Shown piece after piece: positions 33,618-43,442 of a stretch of DNA of 45,782 bases. This DNA is from Nostoc spongiaeforme FACHB-130. GTDB taxonomy: Bacteria; Cyanobacteriota; Cyanobacteriia; Cyanobacteriales; Nostocaceae. Within the stretch, counting starts at the first letter, position 1. Each line of letters begins with the position of its first letter. Under the pieces are notes generated by a model. The model saw only the letters and a list, made by a program, of their open reading frames with translations, did no database searches and was not told the origin of the DNA. Position numbers and translations under genes: made by a program. The stretch is from NCBI RefSeq assembly GCF_014698475.1, contig NZ_JACJTB010000051.1, positions 1 through 45,782 on the forward strand, given 5' to 3'.

Positions 33618-34052
33618 GTCTTTAGGGGTTAAGCACAAAGGTTTTTTAGGGAGACTGGGTGTAAGGGTATAGGGATGTACTTATTCAAAACCCTTACATC
33701 AAATCTCAACAGATAATCTTTGTGTTTAAAAACCTTGATTTTCTGTTAGGGACTTCCAGAAAATAAATTATTCAATTTCCGAGAGAAGACATAGAATATT
33801 TTCCCCCTGCTTTCTGCCCTTTGCCTACATAGTGATAGTATATTTTTTAAGCTGGGAGTCCCTTAGTCTGCCCAAGGAGACTTTGTTTGTATGGCTGCGA
33901 CTTCTAGTCTCTAGGGGTAGATGGGAAATGTGAACATACCCATAGAATAAAATATGAATTTCTCTTCATAAAAATTCATACTTTAGACTTCACACTTCAT
34001 ACTTCATTAAAATACTCAAAGAGATTTTTAAGCAACCAAAGATAATCTATAA
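33618..34052. other. 435-bp gene-free stretch with a half copy of the MITE-like element
   Basis: Positions about 33866-33935 (CCCTTAGTCTGCCCAAGGAGAC, then TTTGTTTGTATGGCTGCGAC, and CTCTAGGGGTAGATGGGAAATGTG) resemble the right half of the 16505-16723 element in degenerate form. Near 33985-34010 is an ACTTCACACTTCATACTTCAT tandem stretch. Nothing else was recognised. The cpcT promoter must lie here. Confidence 0.45.
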
Positions 34053-34643
34053 ATGACAAGCTCTACAGATATTGCAACCTTAGCAAGATGGATGGCTGCT
34101 GATTTTAGTAACCAAGCCCAGGCTTTTGAAAATCCGCCATTTTATGCACATATTCGCGTGTGTATGCGTCCCTTACCTTTGGAATTGTTATCAGGGGTCA
34201 GTTTTTTTGTGGAACAAGCTTATGACTATATGTTGAATGACCCTTATCGTTTGCGGGTGTTAAAGTTGTTGAACGTAGGCGATCGCATCCACATCGAAAA
34301 CTACACTGTTAAACAAGAAGAAAAATTCTACGGTGCATCTCGTGACTTAGAACGCCTCAAAACCCTCACAGCCGATGACTTAGAGAAACTACCAGGCTGT
34401 AACATGATAGTCGAGTGGACAGGTAACAGCTTTAAAGGTCATGTAGAACCAGGAAAAGGCTGTATTGTGTTCCGCAAAGGTCAAAGAACTTACCTAGACA
34501 GTGAATTTGAAATTGACGACGAAAAATTCATCAGTCTTGACAGGGGACGCGACTTAGAAACCGATGAACATATATGGGGTTCCGTCGCCGGGCCATTTTA
34601 CTTCGTGCGGTGGGCGAGTTTTGCTGATGAAGTGAAGTGCTGA
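34053..34643 (+). CDS. cpcT: CpcT/CpeT-family phycobilin (chromophore) lyase
   Basis: 196 residues, the family length. Family features: TLARWMAADFSNQAQAFENPPFYAHIRVCMRPLP in two parts (residues about 8-42), FFVEQAYDYMLNDPYRLRVLKL, IHIENYTVKQEEKFYGA, LPGCNMIVEW, FKGHVEPGKGCIVFRKGQRTYLDSEFEID in segments, and HIWGSVAGPFYFVRWASF. CpcT attaches phycocyanobilin to Cys-153 of the phycocyanin beta subunit. CpeT paralogs act on phycoerythrin. Filamentous cyanobacteria often have more than one copy, so the exact target here is not certain. It is not adjacent to any phycobiliprotein gene in the window. Confidence 0.9.
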   Translation: MTSSTDIATLARWMAADFSNQAQAFENPPFYAHIRVCMRPLPLELLSGVSFFVEQAYDYMLNDPYRLRVLKLLNVGDRIHIENYTVKQEEKFYGASRDLERLKTLTADDLEKLPGCNMIVEWTGNSFKGHVEPGKGCIVFRKGQRTYLDSEFEIDDEKFISLDRGRDLETDEHIWGSVAGPFYFVRWASFADEVKC

Positions 34644-34717
34644 GTGCTGAGTATTGAGTTGGGAGGATAAGGGGAACAAGGGAGATAGGGGAGACAAGAT
34701 ATTAATTTTTAACTTGT

Positions 34718-35521
34718 CTAGTATCCCGTTGCAGCTAACTCCAGTGGGTGAAAATAGGGAACTCTTTCTATTGACGTTTCCCAAACACCACTGGGGTATA
34801 GTTTTAACAGCCGAAATCCTGGTGATTTTTCGTCAATAGCAAAAGTGGGACTATTGGAACGAAATTGAATGCAAGTTGAGGGAGTTCCCAAATACTCGAC
34901 GTTGTGGCGCTGGTGTTGGAATTTTTGATGAATATGACCGAATAAAACTAACTTAACTTGTGGGTGACGGTCAATCACTGCAAAAAATTCTTCAGGATTT
35001 TGGAGGCTACTGCTATCTAACCATAGAGAATTTATCAAAAAAGGTGGATGATGTAACGCTATTAATGTGGGTTTATCACCTAGTTTTGTTAATTCCGACT
35101 CCAGCCAACTTAGAGTATTAGCAGAAATATGACCATGTACACACTCAGGTACAGCCGAGTTTAGTAAGATAAAATTCCAATTACCACGCTGAAAAGACTT
35201 GCGCCGCGAAATCATTCCCAAGTTAAGAATTTCATTCATTGCGATCGCACAGTCATGATTTCCTGGTAGCCAGTAAGTAGGTATCTGTAATTGATTAACT
35301 AAACTTTGCAGATGTTCATAAGACTCAGAAGTTCCATCCCCAGATAAATCTCCCGTCAACAATAGTAAATCAATTTCCGATTTTAACTCCTGCAATCGTG
35401 CCAAAACTACCTTAAAAGACTCACTTGTAGGCATTCCCAGCAGTTGATGATTTTCTGAGGCAAACAGATGTATATCCGTTACCTGAGCAATTGATAAGGG
35501 AGGTATATAATTTATCTTCAC
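34718..35521 (-). CDS. Metallophosphoesterase, CpdA-like 3',5'-cyclic nucleotide phosphodiesterase
   Basis: 267 residues beginning at GTG 35521. All metal-binding motifs of the calcineurin-like fold are present: TDIHLF (DxH), LLLTGDLSGDG (GD), LPGNHDCA (GNHD), LIALHHPPF (H) and LVLFGHIHQ (GHxH). The HPPF and GHIH pair with the short length matches the CpdA group, which hydrolyses cAMP in the cytoplasm. cAMP signalling is well developed in filamentous cyanobacteria. Other phosphodiester substrates cannot be excluded. It is convergent with cpcT, with a short tandem-repeat stretch (about 34640-34700) between them. Confidence 0.9.
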   Translation of the reverse strand: MKINYIPPLSIAQVTDIHLFASENHQLLGMPTSESFKVVLARLQELKSEIDLLLLTGDLSGDGTSESYEHLQSLVNQLQIPTYWLPGNHDCAIAMNEILNLGMISRRKSFQRGNWNFILLNSAVPECVHGHISANTLSWLESELTKLGDKPTLIALHHPPFLINSLWLDSSSLQNPEEFFAVIDRHPQVKLVLFGHIHQKFQHQRHNVEYLGTPSTCIQFRSNSPTFAIDEKSPGFRLLKLYPSGVWETSIERVPYFHPLELAATGY

Positions 35522-35776
35522 TGCTCACACTCTATTTGTATCTGTACCCTGATTTGTATTATCGGTAGAACACTGAACTTTCACTCAAGTAGCAAAACTA
35601 GCTTGATATTAAGTGCGTGCCTAATAATTATTTTGGCAACTTACCTTGGAAATTCAAAGCTTCTGCTCAAAATGTGTTACCAGTCTTTAAGTAATTGTTA
35701 TACTCAAGGCTGTACATAAAAATACAATTTTAAATAAAAAAATTTCGCATCTACCCTAAGATAGAAAAAAGTAACC

Positions 35777-35913
35777 GGACTTACGCACAGAGATTGGGTG
35801 CGGAATGTGGACTATAAGGTTAACTATCGATGTTTCGCGCCTTTGCGCCTACTCTTCTCCTGACGGAGACGCTGCGCGAACGAGAAGCCGCTACCGCGTC
35901 TATGCGCGAAACA
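35777..35913. repeat. GC-rich inverted-repeat block within a 415-bp gene-free stretch
   Basis: GGACTTACGCA (35777-35787) repeats the end of the 4403-4493 element. TGTTTCGCGC (35831-35840) and GCGCGAAACA (35904-35913) are perfect 10-bp inverses around a GC-rich core (CCTGACGGAGACGCTGCGCGAACGAG). The core resembles 4512-4562. The remainder of 35522-35936 is AT-rich and shows nothing else. Confidence 0.55.
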
Positions 35914-35936
35914 AAAAACATCTCTCTAATCAGCCC

Positions 35937-36542
35937 TTAGTTTCTTCCTGTCTCTCGCAGACTTCCCGCCCGACAATCTCGCAACCAAGCTTTTATCCCT
36001 TGGGCGACTGTACCATTACTACTATCACGCGGTGGTGTTGGTGGTTGTTGATTTCTAGAAGTACCAGTTTGTGTCAACATCGTTACCAAATACCAGCCAT
36101 TTTGATTTTTAGTCAAAAACAACCAATGAAATTCTTGTAATTCAATAGCTTTATTTTCTATATACTGTCGTTCTAAGGTAGTAAAAAATACCTGCTCAAC
36201 TTTTGAGTTAGCACTTTTCTGCTCATTGATATCATCACTAGCAGGATTTAGTGGTAGAGGTTGAAATTCTGGTCTACCCGCTAACAGCATATAACTGAAC
36301 AAATCACTACTTCTTGCTCGCCGACGAGCGCGTTGACTGGCACGATTACTATAACTAGGTAAATCACGCAAAAGTTGAGTAGTTAATGTTTCGATATTTT
36401 TTTCTCTGCAAACAGAGTTTACATTTATCCCTGCGGTTTGAGAAAATGCAGTGTTATCAACAGTATGGGCAATTATTAGACAGAAAGTAGAAGTGATGAG
36501 GGGGAGTAGGGATGTAGGGGTGTAGGGAAACGACTTTTTCAT
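35937..36542 (-). CDS. Hypothetical exported protein
   Basis: 201 residues. The N-terminus has a basic start and a hydrophobic segment (about 10-33, ending NTAFSQ), so a signal peptide is likely. There is no recognised domain. Seen are an Arg-rich patch (ASQRARRRARSSD, about 68-80), a strand-rich section (VEQVFFTTLERQYIENKAIELQEFHWLFLTK in part) and a C-terminal Pro-rich PTPPRDSSN. Two Cys (about 44 and 190) could form a disulfide. The DNA for residues 3-14 is a short tandem repeat (CCCTACACCCCTACATCCC), so part of the signal peptide derives from repeat sequence. It appears to be a cyanobacterial hypothetical and stands alone. Confidence 0.65.
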   Translation of the reverse strand: MKKSFPYTPTSLLPLITSTFCLIIAHTVDNTAFSQTAGINVNSVCREKNIETLTTQLLRDLPSYSNRASQRARRRARSSDLFSYMLLAGRPEFQPLPLNPASDDINEQKSANSKVEQVFFTTLERQYIENKAIELQEFHWLFLTKNQNGWYLVTMLTQTGTSRNQQPPTPPRDSSNGTVAQGIKAWLRDCRAGSLRETGRN

Positions 36543-36700
36543 ACTTTTGTGTGAGTAAAGCTTAAATTTTAGGATGCGTTATATCAACGCTGAACACACC
36601 GGAAAAGATGGTACGTTACGGCTAATTCTCACTCTCTTAAGTTCCAAAATTCTTGCATAGCCGTAACACACTCTACTTACTAGTCCCTAGCCTCCAGCCT

Positions 36701-37408
36701 CTAGTTCAATTCCTCAGAAATTCGCTTCCAGGCTAACTCAGGATCAGGCGCAGCAGTGATAGGACGACCAATTACTAAATAGTTTGCACCAGCGAGTATG
36801 GCTTGGGAAGGGGTGAGCGATCGCTTTTGATCTCCTTTATCAGCCCAAGTTGGACGCACCCCCGGACAAACGAATAAAAATTCATCCCCACAGGTTTGGC
36901 GCAATTGTGCCACTTCTTGGGGTGAACATACCGCCCCATCTAACCCTGACTCTTGCGCCATTAATGCCATTTCTAGGGCAAATTCGGGCAACTCTAGGGG
37001 AATTTTTAAATCAAACGCCAATTGTCGCGCCGAAATACTCGTCAGCAGCGTAATAGCAATTAATTTTGGCGGTTGCACACCTGCTTGGGCTGCGCCTGTT
37101 TGGGCTGCTTCTGTGGCAGCTTTGAGGGCATCTCTACCTGCGGTTGCATGAATTGTCAACAAATCTACCCCATAACGCGCCGCACTGCGACAAGCCCCAG
37201 CCACAGTATTCGGAATATCGTGAAACTTTAAATCTAGAAAGATGCGCTTTTGCCGAGACTTTAAGATTTCTAAAATTTCCGGCCCAGTGCTGGTAAACAA
37301 CTCTAACCCAACCTTCCAGAAACTCACTGATTCTAGCTTGTCAATTAAAGCGATCGCACCCTCCAAATCCGGCACATCCAAAGCCACAATTATTTTGTCA
37401 TTTGTCAT
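36701..37408 (-). CDS. pyrF: Orotidine-5'-phosphate decarboxylase
   Basis: 235 residues, the bacterial type I length. Motifs: [18 protein letters not shown], the catalytic [13 protein letters not shown] (Asp-Lys-x-x-Asp tetrad), [36 protein letters not shown] and [14 protein letters not shown] (phosphate-binding loop). It converts OMP to UMP, the last step of UMP synthesis, in the cytoplasm. The ATG lies inside a TGACAAA-type tandem repeat that also creates two nearby out-of-frame ATGs. It is on the same strand as tyrS, with 75 bp between, but tandem repeats fill the gap so co-transcription is uncertain. Confidence 0.97.
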   Translation of the reverse strand: MTNDKIIVALDVPDLEGAIALIDKLESVSFWKVGLELFTSTGPEILEILKSRQKRIFLDLKFHDIPNTVAGACRSAARYGVDLLTIHATAGRDALKAATEAAQTGAAQAGVQPPKLIAITLLTSISARQLAFDLKIPLELPEFALEMALMAQESGLDGAVCSPQEVAQLRQTCGDEFLFVCPGVRPTWADKGDQKRSLTPSQAILAGANYLVIGRPITAAPDPELAWKRISEELN

Positions 37409-37440
37409 TCGTCATTTGTCCTTGGTGATTTCCCCCACTC

Positions 37441-37476
37441 CCCACACTTCCCACACTTCCCACACTTCCCACACTC
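37441..37476. repeat. Four tandem copies of a 9-bp unit between tyrS and pyrF
   Basis: CCCACACTT is repeated three times exactly, then CCCACACTC. The upstream CATTTGTCATTCGTCATTTGTCC stretch (split over 37396-37420) is another tandem repeat that includes the pyrF start. Such short tandem repeats are characteristic of heterocyst-forming cyanobacteria. Confidence 0.9.
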
Positions 37477-37483
37477 CCTAAAT

Positions 37484-38680
37484 CTACGGAACTAAACGCA
37501 CAAACTTGTTCTTACCCACTTGCAGCACTCGTCCGTGTAATTCACGAGGTTCGGCAAAAGTGGTATCAACATCAGTAATGCGATCGCCATCCAAGCGTAC
37601 ACCACCTTCTTGAATTTTCCGCCGTCCTTCGCCTGTACTTTTACACAAGCCACAAGCACCAAGTATAAAAGCCAACTTTGCTGGAAATTGGGGTACATTA
37701 GCAAGGGCAAATTCCGGAACAGCACCTTCCTTACCGCCACTTTTTGCTGCTTCTTTCGCTTCATTTGCAGCTTGTTCGCCGTGATATTGTTTAACTACTT
37801 CCCAAGCTAAAAGCATCTGGCGATCGCGCGGGTTTTCTGGCAATTTATCTAAAGGTAAATCTGTCAGCAGTTCAAAATACTGTGCCAGCAAATTATCAGG
37901 AACCCCTTGTAACTTCTGATATTTTTGTCCTGGGTGTTCCGACAACCCAACATAATTGCCCAGAGACTTCGACATTTTCTGTACGCCATCTGTACCAATT
38001 AAAATTGGTAACAGCACCCCAAATTGTGGCTTCTGTCCAAAATAACGTTGTAAATCTCGTCCTACAGCAATGTTAAACTTTTGGTCAGTTCCCCCAAGTT
38101 CTACATCAGCCTCAACAGCAACAGAATCATAGCCTTGCATCAACGGATAAAGGAACTCATGCAAGAAAATCGGATTCTCTTTTTTATAACGTTCAGCAAA
38201 CCCTTCCTTGGCTAACATCTGTCCCACGGTCATCGTAGACAGTAACTCCAAAATCTTTCCTAAATTAAGCTGGGAAAGCCATTCGGAGTTATAACGCACC
38301 TCTAACCGTCCTGGTGTGTCAAAATCCAAAATAGGACGCACTTGGTCTAAGTAAGTCTGGGCATTTTGCGCCACATCAGCCTCTGTTAGCTGGCGACGCA
38401 CCTCAGATTTCCCAGTCGGATCACCAATGCGAGCCGTAAAATCACCAATAATCAGGACTGCCGTATGACCAGCATCTTGAAACGCTCGCAGTTTTCTCAC
38501 TGGTATGCTATGACCAAAGTGAATATCAGCACCCGTAGGGTCGATTCCCAATTTCACCCTCAAAGGTCTGTTACTATTTGCTAGACGCTGTTCTAAACTT
38601 TCAATTTCGCTATTAATATCAGTCGGTTGGGGGAATACTTCTACTATTCCACGATGCAGCCAAGAAAAATCTTGCGCCAT
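37484..38680 (-). CDS. tyrS: Tyrosine--tRNA ligase
   Basis: 398 residues from ATG 38680 ([11 protein letters not shown]). An upstream extension to 38890 is not supported by family length and runs into the promoter of the divergent gene. Class I signatures: HFGHS (HIGH equivalent) after [10 protein letters not shown], and KMSKSLGNY as KMSKS loop. An S4 RNA-binding domain closes the protein ([17 protein letters not shown]). The TyrRS tyrosine-binding section [21 protein letters not shown] is present. It charges tRNA-Tyr in the cytoplasm. The HFGH/TyrZ-like form is common in cyanobacteria. It is divergent from a penicillin-binding protein gene with 174 bp between. Confidence 0.97.
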   Translation of the reverse strand: MAQDFSWLHRGIVEVFPQPTDINSEIESLEQRLANSNRPLRVKLGIDPTGADIHFGHSIPVRKLRAFQDAGHTAVLIIGDFTARIGDPTGKSEVRRQLTEADVAQNAQTYLDQVRPILDFDTPGRLEVRYNSEWLSQLNLGKILELLSTMTVGQMLAKEGFAERYKKENPIFLHEFLYPLMQGYDSVAVEADVELGGTDQKFNIAVGRDLQRYFGQKPQFGVLLPILIGTDGVQKMSKSLGNYVGLSEHPGQKYQKLQGVPDNLLAQYFELLTDLPLDKLPENPRDRQMLLAWEVVKQYHGEQAANEAKEAAKSGGKEGAVPEFALANVPQFPAKLAFILGACGLCKSTGEGRRKIQEGGVRLDGDRITDVDTTFAEPRELHGRVLQVGKNKFVRLVP

Positions 38681-38854
38681 AATAGGAGATTCGCTATTAA
38701 CTACACTTTTTATCTGAGAAGTTAGGTTGGTTACATTCACTGGCAACTTGTCCGTTTTTTCATCTGCCAAACTAATATAATTGCAAAAAATTAACCACCT
38801 TGCTGCATTTCGATGAATTACAGTTAAATTTACAAGTGAGGAAGTGATATCACC

Positions 38855-40777
38855 GTGTCGTCTAGGACTCTTGAAAATAAGCAGCCACAACGTCGGCCTT
38901 CACCGGGTTTTGAGTTCTTGAAAGGCGTTGGTCAGATAACTGGCGGTACTTTGTTATCTATCACCATGCTGACAAGCTCTATTGTAGCTGGAGGGCTGGT
39001 AGGTTTAGCGATTAGTTTCCGCAATTTGCCCGATGTCAGACAACTGCGTAACTTTTTGCCTTCAGAAACAACTTATATTTATGACATTAAAGGTAAACTC
39101 CTGGCCAGCGTCCACGGGGAGGCTAACCGCGAAGTTGTACCATTAGATAGAATTTCACCTAATTTAAAACGAGCTGTACTCGCCAGTGAAGATGGACATT
39201 TTTACTATCATCACGGGATTAATCCTACAGGTATTGGGCGTGCCATTGTAGTTAACGCCGTTGCAGGTGGTGTTAAAGAAGGTGGTTCTACCATCACCAT
39301 GCAGTTGGTGAAAAATTTGTTTTTGTCGCAAAAACGCGCCATTACTCGAAAATTAGCCGAGGCTGTCTTAGCAATTCGTTTAGAACAAATTCTTACCAAA
39401 GACCAAATTTTAGAAATGTACCTCAATCAAGTGTATTGGGGTCACAATAATTACGGTGTCCAAACAGCCGCCCGCAGTTACTTTGATAAGTCCGCCGAAA
39501 CCTTAACCTTGGCAGAGTCGGCTATGATGGCGGGTTTAATTCAAGCCCCAGAAGAATTTAGCCCCTTTGCTAGTATGAAGCTGGCAAAACAAAAGCAAAA
39601 AGAAGTATTAGGGCGGATGCTGGATTTGAAGTGGATCACCCAGCAAGAATATGATGATGCGTTAAAGCAAGAAATTAAACTTGGTAGAATCAGGTCTTTC
39701 CAAGGTAGCGCCTTACCCTATGTTTCTAATACTGTATCTCAGGAATTAGCGAAAAAGTTTGGGCGTGACGCATTACTCAAAGGCGGGATGCGCGTCCAAA
39801 CTACAGTTGATGCTAAATTCCAAATGATGGCAGAAGACACTGTTAAAAAATGGCATCAAACTCTTTTAAGCCAAGGGTTGTATAAGAATCAAATTGCTTT
39901 AGTAGCTATTGACCCACGTACCCATTTTATTAAAGCATTGGTGGGTGGTGTAGATCCCAAGGTGAGTGAGTTTAATCGCGCAACTCAAGCACTACGTCAA
40001 CCAGGTTCTTCTTTTAAACCGTTTGTTTACTATGCTGCTTTTGCCACTGGTAAGTTTGGGCCAGACTCAACTGTCATTGATGCGCCAGTGAGTTACCGTG
40101 ATGGTAATGGTTGGTATTATCCCAGGAACTATGATGGAACCTTTGGCGGGGCGATGTCGATTCGCAAGGCTTTATCAGTATCTCGGAATATCCCGGTGAT
40201 TAAGCTGGGTAAGACTGTGGGGATGTCAAAAGTTATAGAAGTTTGCCGGACTTTGGGAATTATGAGTCCAATGGAACCTGTAACTTCCTTACCTTTAGGT
40301 GCAATTGGTGTGACACCTTTGGAAATGACTAGTGCTTATGCGACTTTTGCTAACTACGGTTGGCAATCTCCGCCAACAATTATTGCGCGGATTACTGATA
40401 GTAGTGGCAATGTATTGCTAGATAATACGCCTAAGCCTCAGCTAGTGCTTGACCCTTGGGCTTCAGCAGCAATCATCGATACTATGCGTTCAGTAATTAC
40501 TGAAGGTACGGGGAAAAACGCCGCCATTGATCGCCCTGCGGCTGGCAAAACAGGGACAACATCTTCCGAAAAAGATATTTGGTTTGTCGGTACTGTACCC
40601 CAGCTAACTACTGCTGTTTGGGTAGGGAGAGACGATAACAGACAATTAGCTCATGGTGCTACTGGTGGTGTCATGGTAGCTCCCATCTGGAAGGACTTTA
40701 TGACTAAAGCCCTCAAAGGCGTACCAGTAGAAAATTTCAAACCACCTTCCCAGTTCCCTCGTCCAAAAGGAAACTAG
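38855..40777 (+). CDS. Class A penicillin-binding protein (PBP1A family)
   Basis: 640 residues starting at GTG 38855, with GAGGAAG about 10 bp upstream. A short cytoplasmic tail and a membrane helix (about 30-54) are followed by a GT51 glycosyltransferase domain (about 75-245: [14 protein letters not shown] with catalytic Glu112, [37 protein letters not shown]). The transpeptidase domain (about 330-610) has SxxK as SSFK (385-388), SxN as SRN (443-445) and KTGT (565-568). It builds and cross-links peptidoglycan on the outer face of the inner membrane. Cyanobacteria have several class A PBPs, some needed for heterocysts or filament integrity; which one this is cannot be told. A hairpin with T-run at 40809-40833 follows. 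Confidence 0.95.
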   Translation: MSSRTLENKQPQRRPSPGFEFLKGVGQITGGTLLSITMLTSSIVAGGLVGLAISFRNLPDVRQLRNFLPSETTYIYDIKGKLLASVHGEANREVVPLDRISPNLKRAVLASEDGHFYYHHGINPTGIGRAIVVNAVAGGVKEGGSTITMQLVKNLFLSQKRAITRKLAEAVLAIRLEQILTKDQILEMYLNQVYWGHNNYGVQTAARSYFDKSAETLTLAESAMMAGLIQAPEEFSPFASMKLAKQKQKEVLGRMLDLKWITQQEYDDALKQEIKLGRIRSFQGSALPYVSNTVSQELAKKFGRDALLKGGMRVQTTVDAKFQMMAEDTVKKWHQTLLSQGLYKNQIALVAIDPRTHFIKALVGGVDPKVSEFNRATQALRQPGSSFKPFVYYAAFATGKFGPDSTVIDAPVSYRDGNGWYYPRNYDGTFGGAMSIRKALSVSRNIPVIKLGKTVGMSKVIEVCRTLGIMSPMEPVTSLPLGAIGVTPLEMTSAYATFANYGWQSPPTIIARITDSSGNVLLDNTPKPQLVLDPWASAAIIDTMRSVITEGTGKNAAIDRPAAGKTGTTSSEKDIWFVGTVPQLTTAVWVGRDDNRQLAHGATGGVMVAPIWKDFMTKALKGVPVENFKPPSQFPRPKGN

Positions 40778-40808
40778 ATTGCTACGCAGAAGTCAAAAGT
40801 CAAAAGTC

Positions 40809-40833
40809 AAAAAGCTTATATTAAAAGCTTTTT
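40809..40833 (+). terminator. Probable terminator of the penicillin-binding protein gene
   Basis: AAAAAGCTT (40809-40817) pairs with AAGCTTTTT (40825-40833), ending in five T. It lies 32 bp after the stop codon, next to a CAAAAGT tandem stretch (about 40793-40812). The stem is AT-rich, so it is of moderate strength. Confidence 0.55.
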
Positions 40834-40936
40834 ACTTGAAATGGTGTCTTGATTTCCGCCCTGTTGTACTAGCTTGAGAGTTTGGATTTTGGATGACTCA
40901 ATCAGTCCAAAATCTAAAATCTCAAATCCAAAATCT

Positions 40937-41260
40937 TTAGGGTTGTTTTTCCAGTTCGGCTTTCATCCGTTCTAAAGTGAAGTTCATTTGATCAAACATC
41001 TGTTGCGGAGTGATGCCAAACTGACCAAGCTGAGTTTTTAATTGTTCTACTGTCATTTGTGCCATGAAATCCTCTGATAGCTCAAATCGCTTCATAAAGA
41101 TGCGATAGCGATCCATCATGGCTTCCATTTGTTCAATAAACAGTTTTTTACCTTCGCGGTCAAACTTGCCATAACTATTACCAAGTTTAATGAGGGCTTG
41201 GTAATCTTCAAAAAGCTCTTTTGCTTCTTGCTGCACTATCTCAGAATCAAAGAATCCCAT
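40937..41260 (-). CDS. DUF1825-family protein
   Basis: 107 residues. The start MGFFDSEIVQQEAKELFEDYQAL and the section DREGKKLFIEQMEAMMDRYRIFMKRFELSEDF, read in parts, are the recognised hallmarks of DUF1825, a small helical family conserved throughout cyanobacteria. There is no membrane segment, signal or catalytic motif. Function is unknown. It stands alone between the PBP gene and a divergent DUF937 gene. Confidence 0.9.
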   Translation of the reverse strand: MGFFDSEIVQQEAKELFEDYQALIKLGNSYGKFDREGKKLFIEQMEAMMDRYRIFMKRFELSEDFMAQMTVEQLKTQLGQFGITPQQMFDQMNFTLERMKAELEKQP

Positions 41261-41449
41261 GTTGCTTATCTTTAACTGAGTACTGACACTCAGCAGCTTA
41301 TAGTGATGCTTATATTTTTATTCTAGTCTAGGGGATGATTAGAGAAAAGAAACTTCGGTTAAAGTACGGTTTTTCACAGAGATTCCAACACTTGACTTTA
41401 GCGACTTTCTGTTAATGTGATGGTGTCATTAATCAGAGAGAAAAAACTT

Positions 41450-41938
41450 ATGGGACTGTTTGACCAAATCCTCAGTGCGGTAGGTAATACCAATCAACTG
41501 GGGGGGATTATCAATACTGTACAACAACTGAGCGATCGCACTGGTGCCGATGCCTCGACTATCCAATCTGTTTTGGGCATTGTGGGAAATTATGTCCGCT
41601 CTTCTTTACAAGAAAAGCAAGCTACCAATGGCGAAGGCGAAGTCCAAGCTTTGGTAAACCAATATGCTGGTACTTCTCCTAATCCCCAAGCTGTAGATTC
41701 GCTGTTTTCTGGGGTGATGCAGCAGCAAGTGGCTGAGGCGGTTGCTCAACGTACTGGTTTAGATGCTGGGACTATTCAACAATTACTACCTTCAATAGTG
41801 CCAGTAGTGCTGAATTTTCTCCAATCGAGTGGGAGTGGTAGTAATTCTGTGTTAAATGCTTTTTTAGATGCAGATAAAGATGGCGATGTTGACATTGCTG
41901 ATGCGATTCGCTTGGCTAGTCAGTATCTCGGTAGATAA
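41450..41938 (+). CDS. DUF937-domain protein with C-terminal EF-hand/dockerin-like loop
   Basis: 162 residues from ATG 41450 (MGLFDQILSAVGN). A GTG frame extension to 41417 is less likely. Two helical DUF937-like repeats are visible (ASTIQSVLGIVGNYVRSSL and AGTIQQLLPSIVPVVLNFL). The C-terminus has a Ca2+-binding-type loop DADKDGDVDIADAIRLA (about 142-158) as in EF-hands or dockerins. The protein appears soluble, with no signal peptide. Function is unknown. It is divergent from the DUF1825 gene and convergent with the aminotransferase gene. Confidence 0.82.
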   Translation: MGLFDQILSAVGNTNQLGGIINTVQQLSDRTGADASTIQSVLGIVGNYVRSSLQEKQATNGEGEVQALVNQYAGTSPNPQAVDSLFSGVMQQQVAEAVAQRTGLDAGTIQQLLPSIVPVVLNFLQSSGSGSNSVLNAFLDADKDGDVDIADAIRLASQYLGR

Positions 41939-41995
41939 TCAAGTTAATTTGCGAATGTAATTTACCAATTTGGTTTTGCTTGTCAATATCCAAAA

Positions 41996-43201
41996 CTAAT
42001 CTTGTTTCAGACAATACTTTAGAGCTGTTGCCAAATACTCATACTGCTCTAAAGTATTGTAAATCTGTGCGGAAATCCTGATCAGCATTCCTGGTGATTC
42101 AGTCCAAGGAACCACTTGTACTTGAATACCAAATTGATCAAATAATTGATCATGTAGCCAAATATAACTTTGATTTGCCAAACTCACAGGCATTGGTACA
42201 ACAGCCATTGAACCAATCATTTCTTCTGGACAAGGTGGTTGTACTTGTAGGGTTGTACAAAGTAACTGTCTCGCTTGGATAACTAGCTGATGATTGCGCT
42301 GCATTAATTCTATCCAACCACCAGGTAACAGCGAACCCATCAAAGCGATCGCTTCTGGTACACACATATAAGCTGTGGGATCATCTGTACCTGTCCAGTC
42401 AAATTCCAACTGAAAGCGGCTTTTATCTATGCGTGGTGAGTTAGCACCGTGGCTAATTGTCAGGGGATGAATTTCTGCTTGTTTATCCCGCCGCACATAC
42501 AAAAATGCGGCTCCCTTGGGTGCAGAAAGCCATTTATGACAGTTCCCAGTATAGTAAGTTGCCCCAATTTCTTGCATATTTAAGGAAATCATTCCTGGTG
42601 CATGAGCGCCATCAATTAATGTCTCAACACTCCGCGCCTGTAATTCCTTGACTAGCTGCGCTATGGGAAAAATTAACCCTGTCTGGCTAGTTATATGGTC
42701 TAGTAATGCTAAACGAGTTTTAGGCGAAATTTGCTCTAATACGGCAGTAATTATTTGTTGTGGTGACTCCACAGGGAAAGGAATCTGCGCTACAACTACC
42801 CGCGCTCCCGTCCGACTCGTAATAAAGTTTAAAGCATTGCGACAAGCGTTGTATTCATGGTTAGTCGTCAGAATTTCGTCATCGGGGGCAAAATGCAAAG
42901 AACGCAACACTGAATTTACTCCAGTTGTCGCATTTGGAACAAATACTAAATCTTGCACATCAGCATGAATGAAAGCTGCCAACTGGCTGCGAGCATTGTC
43001 TAATAAAGGTTCCCACTTTCTGCCAAAAAAATTTACCGGGTCTTGTTCCAACTGCGATCGCAAACTCTGTTGCATTGCCAACACCACTTTTGGACAAGCA
43101 CCATAAGAACCATGATTAAGAAAAACTACACTAGGGTCAAGAGTCCAAAGCTCTTGGTAAGATGAAGATTGAAGTTTGAAACCTAACTCTTCACACTTCA
43201 T
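41996..43201 (-). CDS. Class V aminotransferase (isopenicillin-N epimerase-like, PLP-dependent)
   Basis: 401 residues. Fold-type I features: VFLNHGSYGACPKVVL (about 25-40), ATTGVNSVLRSL, DHITSQTGLIFP, TLIDGAHAPGMI (the cofactor-binding Asp and His) and YYTGNCHKWLSAPKGAAFLYV (Schiff-base Lys after the His). The N-terminal NHGSYG form is that of the isopenicillin N epimerase-like branch of the class V/Csd family. Substrate is unknown; a role in sulfur or amino-acid metabolism is possible but not shown. Its first codons overlap an AGTATGAAG-type tandem repeat. It lies 24 bp from tRNA-Asn on the same strand. Confidence 0.88.
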   Translation of the reverse strand: MKCEELGFKLQSSSYQELWTLDPSVVFLNHGSYGACPKVVLAMQQSLRSQLEQDPVNFFGRKWEPLLDNARSQLAAFIHADVQDLVFVPNATTGVNSVLRSLHFAPDDEILTTNHEYNACRNALNFITSRTGARVVVAQIPFPVESPQQIITAVLEQISPKTRLALLDHITSQTGLIFPIAQLVKELQARSVETLIDGAHAPGMISLNMQEIGATYYTGNCHKWLSAPKGAAFLYVRRDKQAEIHPLTISHGANSPRIDKSRFQLEFDWTGTDDPTAYMCVPEAIALMGSLLPGGWIELMQRNHQLVIQARQLLCTTLQVQPPCPEEMIGSMAVVPMPVSLANQSYIWLHDQLFDQFGIQVQVVPWTESPGMLIRISAQIYNTLEQYEYLATALKYCLKQD

Positions 43202-43225
43202 ACTTTACCCTTCATACTTTTAAAA

Positions 43226-43297
<72 letters not shown>

Positions 43298-43442
43298 ACG
43301 CTGTCGCTCACAATTTCTAATAGTAGCGTAATCACTAAGAAATGGCAAGTACTTTCGCTAATTTTTTCTCAAGTCTCATTTTGTCCAATATTGTCACCCA
43401 AAACCCTGCCTGAAGGAAGATTAGAGACTTATGGATGTTGCG

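Noticed and set aside
37441-37476. CRISPR-like array
   Set aside because: Direct 9-bp units without spacers; a simple tandem repeat. No array with regular spacers was seen anywhere in the window.
38681-38890. N-terminal extension of TyrS by 70 residues
   Set aside because: Family length and the [11 protein letters not shown] start fit the ATG at 38680; the extension overlaps the start of the divergent gene.
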